Shown: in pieces, positions 56,890 through 64,000 of the stretch
Numbering within the stretch: position 1 is the stretch's first letter
Layout: every line of letters begins with the position of its first letter
Source of the DNA: Candidatus Liberibacter solanacearum CLso-ZC1
GTDB lineage: Bacteria > Pseudomonadota > Alphaproteobacteria > Rhizobiales > Rhizobiaceae
Assembly (NCBI RefSeq): GCF_000183665.1
Contig: NC_014774.1
Location: forward strand, 1 to 64,000
Direction of reading: 5' to 3'
Length of the DNA: 64,000 nucleotides
Translations under genes and position numbers: made by a program
Notes under the pieces: generated by a model
Told to the model about the DNA's origin: nothing
Databases searched by the model: none
What the model saw: the letters and a program-made list of their open reading frames with translations, nothing else

Positions 56890-57900
56890 TCACAAGCGTT
56901 TGATGTCTATATCTTGATTATATTTAAAGCCAAAGGAATCCCATGTTTTAGCCATGTGTACAGGCAACGGAGCTGTTATTTGCAATCTCCCTCCTTCAGG
57001 ATGAGGAAAATCTATATAACGGGCATGAAGATACAATTTATTTTGGATATGATTAGAAAAGATTTCCTTAGAATCATTGATACGATATTTTTTATCCCCT
57101 ACAATCGGGTGTCCTACATGAAGGGCATGGACACGCAATTGATGTGTACGCCCTGTATAAGGTTGCATTTCCAACCAGCAAAATTTGTATTCAAAACGAT
57201 CAATGACTTTAAAATGAGAAATTGCATAATGAGCTCCCTTCTCATTTTGATCTACTACTTGCACATAATCCCCACCAATTTTAGCTTTTTTAAATAACCA
57301 GCCAGAAATACATTCTTTTTTATTTTGAGGAACGCCCCTCACTAATGACCAATATATCTTCCTAATTCTACGCATCCGAAAAGATTCCGTAAGACTTTGA
57401 GCTGCTGCACGCGTACGAGCCACAACAAGTATTCCAGAAGTTTCCCGATCTAGCCTATGAATCAGACGTGGTTTTTGTCCCTTGGAATCCGACCAAGATT
57501 TTAAAAAACCATCGATATGATAAGTAACACCTGAACCACCTTGGACAGAAATCCCTGGAGGCTTATTAAATATGTAAAGCTTATTATCTTCGTAAAGCAA
57601 AATATTCTTTAAAAATGCCGAGTTTTTTAAAAAATCAACCGATGAATCGAGAGAATATCTTTTTTCTGTCGCATGATCTAAAACATCAATAATAGGTGGA
57701 ATTCGTACTACTTGCCCAGATTGTACCCGATCATTAGATTTAACACGCCTTTTATCTAACCTTATTTGACCAGATCGTAAAAGTTTTTGAAGATTTCCAA
57801 AATTAATATGCGGATAATGAAGCTTAAACCAACGATCAAACCGCATATTTTCCACATCATTTTCAATTATTATATGCTTAACACATGTCATAAAAAGCAT
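56890..57900 (-). CDS. rluC: Pseudouridine synthase, RluC-like
   Basis: A 336-residue RluA-family enzyme. An S4-like domain at the N-terminus (LQKLLRSGQIRLDKRRVKSN) binds RNA; the catalytic motif HRLDRETSGILVVAR carries the Asp nucleophile, and GRTHQLRVHALHVGHPIVGD is also conserved. Likely modifies 23S rRNA (RluC sites 955, 2504, 2580 in E. coli), by family inference. Another family member (rluD) is at 59361. Confidence 0.85.
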   Translation of the reverse strand: MLFMTCVKHIIIENDVENMRFDRWFKLHYPHINFGNLQKLLRSGQIRLDKRRVKSNDRVQSGQVVRIPPIIDVLDHATEKRYSLDSSVDFLKNSAFLKNILLYEDNKLYIFNKPPGISVQGGSGVTYHIDGFLKSWSDSKGQKPRLIHRLDRETSGILVVARTRAAAQSLTESFRMRRIRKIYWSLVRGVPQNKKECISGWLFKKAKIGGDYVQVVDQNEKGAHYAISHFKVIDRFEYKFCWLEMQPYTGRTHQLRVHALHVGHPIVGDKKYRINDSKEIFSNHIQNKLYLHARYIDFPHPEGGRLQITAPLPVHMAKTWDSFGFKYNQDIDIKRL

Positions 57901-58210
57901 TACCTAATTCCAATGGACTAAACCATTCTATTTATTTCAATTAAAAAAATTAAACTTATCATACATATTAAAATCAATTGTAATTAGAACATGATAGGTT
58001 TAGTCAATTAGATTTATTTTACATATGTCTGTTCACTCAGAGTCAATATTGCTTATGCATACTATTTTTCATATACATAGCCACCTATTATCTCATTTTG
58101 AATGGTGGGAAAGAAGAATAAAAAACATCTCATAAACCACTAATAATTTAATGCTATAAATTTTTCATTATAATTGTTTACCAAAGATCACAAAAAGGTA
58201 TACTGTCGGT

Positions 58211-59095
58211 ATGTTTGTATTGGCACATATATCGGATATTCATATTAGCTGTCCCCTATCTTTTTCTGAATTATCTTTGAAAAGGATTATCGGATTAGCA
58301 AACTGGCATTTCGGTCGAAAAAAATATTTTTCTCATACAATGGTTGATTTATTAGTCAATGATATTTTGTCACATAATATTAACCATCTTGCTATTACAG
58401 GCGATATTGTCAATATGACAACTAATCAGGAAATATCCGAAGCTATACATTGGCTTAAAAATATCGTAAATCCTCACGATATATCAATTGTTCTAGGGAA
58501 TCATGACGCCTATACGAATAGCTCAAAGAAAAAATCCTTACGCGCATGGAGCGACTATATTGCTGGAGACACTCCACCTATAGAAAAAAAACAGTTTCCT
58601 TACTTACGTGTACGTAACAATATTGCTTTAATTGGATGTTCAACTGCAATAGCGACTCCACCCTTTAGCGCTAATGGATATTTCGGGCAAGAACAAGATC
58701 ATGACACCTCTAAATTGTTACGAAAAGCAAAAAAAGAGGGGCTTTTCCGTGTGGTTATGATGCATCATCCACCTTTTTTAGATACAAGTACTATATACAA
58801 TCGTATGTTTGGAATAAAAAGATTTAAAGATATGATTTTGCGTGAAGGGGCAGAATTAATGCTGCACGGGCATACACATCGTAATAGTCTCCATTGGATA
58901 GACGGTGCGAAAAAATTGATACCTGTCGTAGGAATCGCAGCAGCTTGTCACAAAAAAAATGCGTCTTATAACCTTTTTTATATCGAAAAGAAACATGATT
59001 GTTGGACACTAAGAGGCAAAAGATATACTCTTTCTGATTCTAATGGTGTTCAAAAAAACTGTTCTAATATTTTTAATGAGACTCTTTCCTTATGA
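58211..59095 (+). CDS. Metallophosphoesterase
   Basis: A 294-residue calcineurin-like phosphoesterase. Metal motifs: AHISDIHI (DxH), LAITGDIVN (GDxxx), IVLGNHDAY (GNHD), MMHHPPF and LHGHTHRN (GHxH). All two-metal site residues are present. Substrate unknown; related proteins act on cyclic nucleotides or other phosphodiesters. Stands alone between two pseudouridine synthase genes. Confidence 0.85.
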   Translation: MFVLAHISDIHISCPLSFSELSLKRIIGLANWHFGRKKYFSHTMVDLLVNDILSHNINHLAITGDIVNMTTNQEISEAIHWLKNIVNPHDISIVLGNHDAYTNSSKKKSLRAWSDYIAGDTPPIEKKQFPYLRVRNNIALIGCSTAIATPPFSANGYFGQEQDHDTSKLLRKAKKEGLFRVVMMHHPPFLDTSTIYNRMFGIKRFKDMILREGAELMLHGHTHRNSLHWIDGAKKLIPVVGIAAACHKKNASYNLFYIEKKHDCWTLRGKRYTLSDSNGVQKNCSNIFNETLSL

Positions 59096-59360
59096 CGATG
59101 TGTTTCTCAGGTGGTTCAAAAAATGTGAAAGTATGAAATATGTATTGGATATTTCAAACTTAAGAAAACTGATAGCAATATATGTCAATACAGAAATTTA
59201 TTAATTGATCAACCTATTGTTATAAAGGATTTTAAAGTCATTGAATCAACTGGATTTTCTTGATAAATTAGAACCATATGAATTTACGTAATACCATTTT
59301 ATCAGACTCTTAAAATACCCATTAACTGATTTTGTAGTACATTAAGCTAAACGGAAAATC

Positions 59361-60383
59361 ATGCAAACAGCATCAGACAATTGTCTTCCTATGAAAATTT
59401 CATTATTAGCCAATAATGAGGCAGAGGGAAGAATAGATAGATGGTTAGCTATTAATTTAAAAGAAAAATTTTCGCGATCATATGTTAAAACACTCATCCT
59501 CAACGGTGCTATCAGCATCAATGGCGTAGTTTCAATAAATCCAAGCCGAAAGGTTGTCCCTGGAGAGAGTTTTTTTATTGATGTTCCTCAATTACAACAA
59601 TTAAATATTGCCGCAGAAAACATCCCTCTTGATATCCTATATGAAGATGACGATATAATCGTTATCAATAAACAAGCGGGACTTGTAGTACATCCTGCTC
59701 CCGGAAATTGGACAGGAACCCTCGTCAATGCACTTCTACATCACTGCAATAATAATCTCTCTGGCATCAATGGCATCAAGCGCCCTGGAATCGTACACAG
59801 GTTAGATAAAGACACAACAGGAACGATGGTAGTAGCAAAGAATGATATCGCGCATCAAAGATTATCTGAACAATTTGCTGATCACGGGCTTCATATGGGA
59901 CTAAAACGTTCTTATTATGCAATGGTATGGGGAGTACCATCTCCAGATTCCGGCACAATTAATGCTCCATTAGGACGATGCAAATCGAATCGACTACGAC
60001 GAGCTGTAAAAAGAATAGAAGATAAAACAGGAGATAGAGCAGTAACTCGTTATCAAACAGTAGAAATATATAATAAAAACTCTAATTTCGCAGCATCCTT
60101 ATTGAGATGTGATTTAGAAACGGGCAGAACTCATCAAATTCGCGTGCATATGGCGCATAAGGGATATCCGATCATTGGCGATCCTCTGTATGGCAAAGGT
60201 TTTAAAACTAAAGAAAATATCGTTAATCATAGTACAAAAAGTGCCATTTTATCTCTTGCACGACAGGCATTACACGCGTATTCTTTGTCTTTTACTCATC
60301 CCTGTAAAAACAAAGATATGAACTTTAAAACACCTATTCCTGAAGATATGTCAAACGTAATAAAAGAACTAAAAGAAAATTGA
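59361..60383 (+). CDS. rluD: 23S rRNA pseudouridine synthase, RluD-like
   Basis: A 340-residue protein with an N-terminal S4 domain (EKFSRSYVKTLILNGAISIN) and the RluA catalytic domain: LYEDDDIIVINKQAGLVVHP, the nucleophile motif HRLDKDTTGTMVVAKND, and GRTHQIRVHMAHKGYPIIGD. RluD makes pseudouridines 1911, 1915 and 1917 in helix 69 of 23S rRNA. Directly upstream of rpoH, as in rhizobia. Confidence 0.9.
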   Translation: MQTASDNCLPMKISLLANNEAEGRIDRWLAINLKEKFSRSYVKTLILNGAISINGVVSINPSRKVVPGESFFIDVPQLQQLNIAAENIPLDILYEDDDIIVINKQAGLVVHPAPGNWTGTLVNALLHHCNNNLSGINGIKRPGIVHRLDKDTTGTMVVAKNDIAHQRLSEQFADHGLHMGLKRSYYAMVWGVPSPDSGTINAPLGRCKSNRLRRAVKRIEDKTGDRAVTRYQTVEIYNKNSNFAASLLRCDLETGRTHQIRVHMAHKGYPIIGDPLYGKGFKTKENIVNHSTKSAILSLARQALHAYSLSFTHPCKNKDMNFKTPIPEDMSNVIKELKEN

Positions 60384-60514
60384 ACCATTTATAAAACTTG
60401 TTAAGTTTTGATTATAAAATTAATGTTTAATATTTCCCCAATAAAATATAATGCATATGTAAACCATGATAGTAAAAAAAACCACTTGGATGCAATAAGG
60501 AATAAAATAGTCTC

Positions 60515-61417
60515 ATGAGCCGCAGAAACATGTCAATAATGATAGATGGTGAAATTGGGCTAAGGCGCTATATTCACGAAATAAAAAAAATTCCTATGCT
60601 AGAAAAGCAAGAGGAATATATGCTGGCAAAAAGATACCATGAACACCATGATTTAAACGCTGTTCACAAATTAGTGACAAGCCACCTAAGGCTTGTTGTG
60701 AAAATTGCAATGGGTTATCGTGGTTATGGATTACCTATCAGCGAAGTCATATCTGAAGGGAATATAGGATTGATGCAAGCTGTTAAAAAATTTGATCCGG
60801 AACGTGGTTTTCGTCTTGCTACATATGGAATCTGGTGGATTAAAGCGGCAATACAAGAATATATTCTGCGTTCATGGTCATTAGTTAAAATAGGTACGAC
60901 AGCTAATCAAAAACGTCTTTTCTTTAATTTGCGTCGTCTAAAAGGACGTCTTCAAGCCGTAAACGACACCAATTTAAAGCCCGAACAAGTTGTCGAAATC
61001 GCCACTAAACTCAATGTTTCAGAAGCAGAAGTAATCTCCATGAATTGTCGTTTATCTGGAGATGAGTCTCTCAATGTGTTGATGAATTCTTCAGACAAAG
61101 ATTCTAGCCAATGGCAAGATTTACTTGTATATAATCACGATAGCCAAGAACAAACTCTTATCGACAAAGAAGAACGAAAAAATCGTCGCAACATGTTAAC
61201 ACGTTCCATGTCTACATTAAATCCCCGTGAAAGAAGAATCTTTGAGGCGCGACGCCTGAATGAAAATCCTTCGACACTTGAGAACTTATCTTCTGAATTC
61301 GCAGTCAGTCGTGAACGCATACGACAAATAGAAGCACGTGCCTTTGAAAAGGTACAAGCATCAGTACAAAAACAAACAGAGTCATCTTCTTCCGCCCTCT
61401 CCCCTAATTCCCAATAA
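60515..61417 (+). CDS. rpoH: RNA polymerase sigma-32 factor
   Basis: A 300-residue sigma factor of the RpoH group. Region 2 reads RLVVKIAMGYRGYGLPISEV and FDPERGFRLATYGIWWIKAA; the RpoH box is in TANQKRLFFNLRRLKG; region 4 has the helix-turn-helix LENLSSEFAVSRERIRQIEA. It directs heat-shock and envelope-stress gene transcription. Few sigma factors are kept in such reduced genomes, so it may carry much of the stress response. No ROSE-like thermometer was recognised upstream. Confidence 0.93.
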   Translation: MSRRNMSIMIDGEIGLRRYIHEIKKIPMLEKQEEYMLAKRYHEHHDLNAVHKLVTSHLRLVVKIAMGYRGYGLPISEVISEGNIGLMQAVKKFDPERGFRLATYGIWWIKAAIQEYILRSWSLVKIGTTANQKRLFFNLRRLKGRLQAVNDTNLKPEQVVEIATKLNVSEAEVISMNCRLSGDESLNVLMNSSDKDSSQWQDLLVYNHDSQEQTLIDKEERKNRRNMLTRSMSTLNPRERRIFEARRLNENPSTLENLSSEFAVSRERIRQIEARAFEKVQASVQKQTESSSSALSPNSQ

Positions 61418-61490
61418 ACACATTGCAAAAATTAGAAGCTAATACATAAAAAAATTATGAAGATGACAATCCCTATCAAAGAGTAGTTTA

Positions 61491-62993
61491 TTATTTAGAA
61501 TGATCTTTCCAGTCCATGACAGCAGATTTAAAAACATCTGAACCTACTTTTCCTTTATCTATAGTCAAAGTTATCTTTTGACCACTATGATATGTAATCG
61601 GAATATCTATCCACCGATATTCTTCTAAAATCTTCGAATTTCTTAAGAAATCTTCTGCATCCCCCTTCAAAGAAATTAAATAAGAATTCTTAGAAATTCT
61701 AAAAATATTAGAATCAATTAAAATACTTGGACTATTCTCCGTTTTTCTCATAGATATTTGTCGTAGATCTACAATACTATTCTGACTTTCTTTAGGGAAA
61801 GAAAAGGTTATTTCCATCAAGTGCGTCACTGATAAAGCTATATCAGCATTACATTTTAAGGTAATCGATGCTGAAAATGCATTATTGATAGTTGGGATAT
61901 CCCCCTTGATCACTAAACCCTTTAATCCTTGAGTCTTTTCTTTTTGTAGTGACCAAAATATATTTCCCGCGAAGATAGAAGATCTTCCAGAACCTTGATT
62001 AATAAAAACCCTACCATCCTCATCAATAGGATTTTCTGTCCCTGATTTTTTTCTTTCTAAGATATGAGAAACAGCTTGATCGTTACTATCTATATGGTTT
62101 TTAAAGAAAACATTACTAGTATTCGACGAATTAATAGGCGAAGAAATCGCTGTTCCCATATCAACTTCAGATCCATTTGCTAACAATCTACGAGTTATTT
62201 TTGGACGACTGCCTAAGGCATGCAATACTTTCTTATTGTCACTATCTCTATTTAATATTTTGTTCTCTAAAATATGCGAGAAACTTACTTTATTTTGCCA
62301 AAACGAATAAGATAATCCCATCATCATTCCTAAGAAAACAACCAAAAAAACAGACTGTTTGAAAAAATGATATTCCAATAATGCCGTGTAAAAAGATATA
62401 AATACACGTATTTTATTGGAAAAATAGCTCTGTAGTAAAAAAAATATTGAACGACTAGATGAAACAGAAAATTTCCTTAACAACTTATCCCTTCTCAAAC
62501 GATTTTTATTATATTCGATAGATTCCATTGAGAGAATCTGTGCATTAGATCCCTGCTGCACGTTACTTGACAAATGCAAAATATCCCTCAATTGATAGGG
62601 ACGATGAGTTGTTGTTTTTTTGTTTCCTTTAGTAGAAACGATATCTACTGTCCTTTTACGCTTACGATTACGCAAAATAGACGAAATAGATGTTAAACGA
62701 GATGTAAGAAAAACATTTTTCTTAGAATTAACATGACTCTTAGGAGCGAGTAATACTCTATCTTTATCTAAGGCGCGCGGAAATTTTTTATTCTTTCTCT
62801 CTACCTGCAGAATAGCCTTCTCCAGTTTACTCAATTGACGCTCTAAAATATCTCTGGGAGTACGTGGATTCATAGATTCTAATTGACGAGAAACAGCAAC
62901 CCGAGCACGTTCATATATATGAGAACGCATTTCAGGAGTATTCTCAGACAAATTATCCACAGCACGTTGAATTACTAATACAAAATCCACCAT
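61491..62993 (-). CDS. Conserved rhizobial membrane protein of unknown function
   Basis: A 500-residue protein with a cytosolic N-terminal part (VLVIQRAVDNLSENTPEMRS, then a coiled-coil-like segment to about 70), a basic middle, one hydrophobic helix at about 212-232 (KQSVFLVVFLGMMMGLSYSF), and a C-terminal domain of about 170 residues, probably periplasmic, with beta-strand character. A protein of this layout lies between rpoH and purA in other Rhizobiales. Function unknown. It is followed downstream by nothing on the same strand and preceded by purA. Confidence 0.65.
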   Translation of the reverse strand: MVDFVLVIQRAVDNLSENTPEMRSHIYERARVAVSRQLESMNPRTPRDILERQLSKLEKAILQVERKNKKFPRALDKDRVLLAPKSHVNSKKNVFLTSRLTSISSILRNRKRKRTVDIVSTKGNKKTTTHRPYQLRDILHLSSNVQQGSNAQILSMESIEYNKNRLRRDKLLRKFSVSSSRSIFFLLQSYFSNKIRVFISFYTALLEYHFFKQSVFLVVFLGMMMGLSYSFWQNKVSFSHILENKILNRDSDNKKVLHALGSRPKITRRLLANGSEVDMGTAISSPINSSNTSNVFFKNHIDSNDQAVSHILERKKSGTENPIDEDGRVFINQGSGRSSIFAGNIFWSLQKEKTQGLKGLVIKGDIPTINNAFSASITLKCNADIALSVTHLMEITFSFPKESQNSIVDLRQISMRKTENSPSILIDSNIFRISKNSYLISLKGDAEDFLRNSKILEEYRWIDIPITYHSGQKITLTIDKGKVGSDVFKSAVMDWKDHSK

Positions 62994-63053
62994 TTATCAC
63001 ATTTCTACTATTTTCAATATATCAATTGAAAAAATTGATACGAAAAAAAAACT

Positions 63054-64000
63054 CTAATTTTCAAATGGGTTAGACATAATAAGGGTATTGTGTCTTTCCG
63101 GACCAATGGATAGCAAGGCTACTGGAATGCCCAGTATTTCTTCTATTTTTCGGATGTAATTAACAGCTTTTTCAGGGAGATCAGACCATCTACGTATACC
63201 ATAGGTAGACTGACTCCATCCTTCTAATACCATATAAACAGGCTCAAAACGAGTATGATATATAGAATCATCAGGTAAAAAATCTACTTCACGACCATCA
63301 ATCCGATATCCTATACAAATTTTTAATTCATCAAGCCCATCAAGCACATCCAGTTTTGTTAAAGCTATCCCTTTAACTCCGTTAATAATAATAGAACGAC
63401 GTATTGATACTAAATCCAACCAACCACAACGACGTTGTCGATTAGTAACCGTACCAAATTCTTTTCCAACTTCTTTTAAAAAATCACCAATTTCATTTTT
63501 TAATTCAGTAGGGAAAGGCCCCTCTCCGACACGCGTTGTATAAGCTTTCACCACCCCAAGAACATATCCTAACGAACTAGGGCTAACCCCAGATCCAATA
63601 GCTGCTTGTGCAGATATTGTATTTGAAGATGTCACAAAAGGATAGGTTCCATGATCGTTATCCAATAAAAAACCTTGAGCTCCTTCAAAAAGAATACGCG
63701 CTCCTTTGCGAGTTTCACGCTCAAGAAGAGACCATACAACATCCATAAAAGGAAGAATTTTTTCTCTTGCGTACATCAATTCTTCTAATATCGTTGTACA
63801 TAAAACTTCTTTCTTCCCAAAAGAACATCTCAATGCATTATGGTGCAATAATAATTGTTCAATCTTTTCTGGAATATGCTCCATATCAGTTAAATCTATC
63901 ACGCGAATAGCACGTCGGCCAACTTTATCTTCATAAGCTGGGCCAATACCCCTTTGCGTCGTTCCAATCGGGACACCAGAAGAGGAAAGAGCGCCTTCTC
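63054..64000 (-). CDS. purA: Adenylosuccinate synthetase, 5' end outside window
   Basis: The C-terminal 314 or so residues of PurA, which joins IMP and aspartate with GTP to make adenylosuccinate. The frame is open to the window edge, so the N-terminal P-loop is missing. Family segments seen: [20 protein letters not shown] (near the edge), [55 protein letters not shown] and [10 protein letters not shown] near the C-terminus. Order rpoH-membrane protein-purA is that of rhizobia. Confidence 0.95.
   Translation of the reverse strand, partial: EGALSSSGVPIGTTQRGIGPAYEDKVGRRAIRVIDLTDMEHIPEKIEQLLLHHNALRCSFGKKEVLCTTILEELMYAREKILPFMDVVWSLLERETRKGARILFEGAQGFLLDNDHGTYPFVTSSNTISAQAAIGSGVSPSSLGYVLGVVKAYTTRVGEGPFPTELKNEIGDFLKEVGKEFGTVTNRQRRCGWLDLVSIRRSIIINGVKGIALTKLDVLDGLDELKICIGYRIDGREVDFLPDDSIYHTRFEPVYMVLEGWSQSTYGIRRWSDLPEKAVNYIRKIEEILGIPVALLSIGPERHNTLIMSNPFEN

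Overview
The window looks like the chromosome of a reduced-genome, AT-rich member of the Rhizobiales, most probably the genus Liberibacter ('Candidatus Liberibacter' or a close relative). The base composition is low GC, and the housekeeping proteins are clearly alphaproteobacterial (HdaA, a rhizobial-type RpoH, an ALA-synthase-type HemA). Gene order matches rhizobial blocks: rppH next to a polysaccharide deacetylase, hdaA/purMN, ABC exporter-psd-pssA, bolA/dnaJ-like, xerD-accA-L,D-transpeptidase, uvrC-pgsA, tRNA-Tyr/tRNA-Gly beside a TrmH-type methylase, and rluD-rpoH-membrane protein-purA. Species assignment is inference; I had no database.

Layout. 1-5253 (minus): the partial rppH, a divergent polysaccharide deacetylase, and the thiamine uptake operon thiBPQ. 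5400-8900 is an accessory region with a frameshifted rsfS, a fragment of a periplasmic metal-binding protein, a 207-bp tandem duplication that copies the leader of a repeat-containing lipoprotein gene, and two small hypothetical genes. 8943-9250 is a tRNA-Leu(UAA) gene interrupted by a 220-nt group I intron. 9559-31052 is a long housekeeping stretch: replication control, purines, two TadE-like pilus proteins, cysS, phospholipid synthesis, gloB, rpmB, xerD, accA and others.

31100-34500 is a decayed phage region. It contains a lysozyme with two in-frame stops, a frameshifted holin-like gene, a nonsense-disrupted coiled-coil/membrane gene, a frameshifted repeat lipoprotein, and short remnants of a second lysozyme and a second holin, so two copies of a lysis cassette seem to have decayed side by side.

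34745-64000 is again mostly housekeeping: a TadD-like lipoprotein, uppP, an ABC transporter of the nitrate/sulfonate type, a major outer-membrane protein with a strong terminator, uvrC-pgsA, a DEAD-box helicase, a frameshifted aspartate aminotransferase, two tRNAs, rlmB-like, hemA, aminopeptidase P, a soluble FtsK, two RluA-family pseudouridine synthases, rpoH and the partial purA.

The genes outside the phage region serve basic metabolism and envelope building. The most notable observations are the self-splicing-type intron in tRNA-Leu, the duplicated decayed lysis cassette, the duplicated lipoprotein leader, several single-base frameshifts at or near homopolymer runs that hit even conserved genes (rsfS, aspartate aminotransferase), and a probable AUU start codon in an ABC permease.
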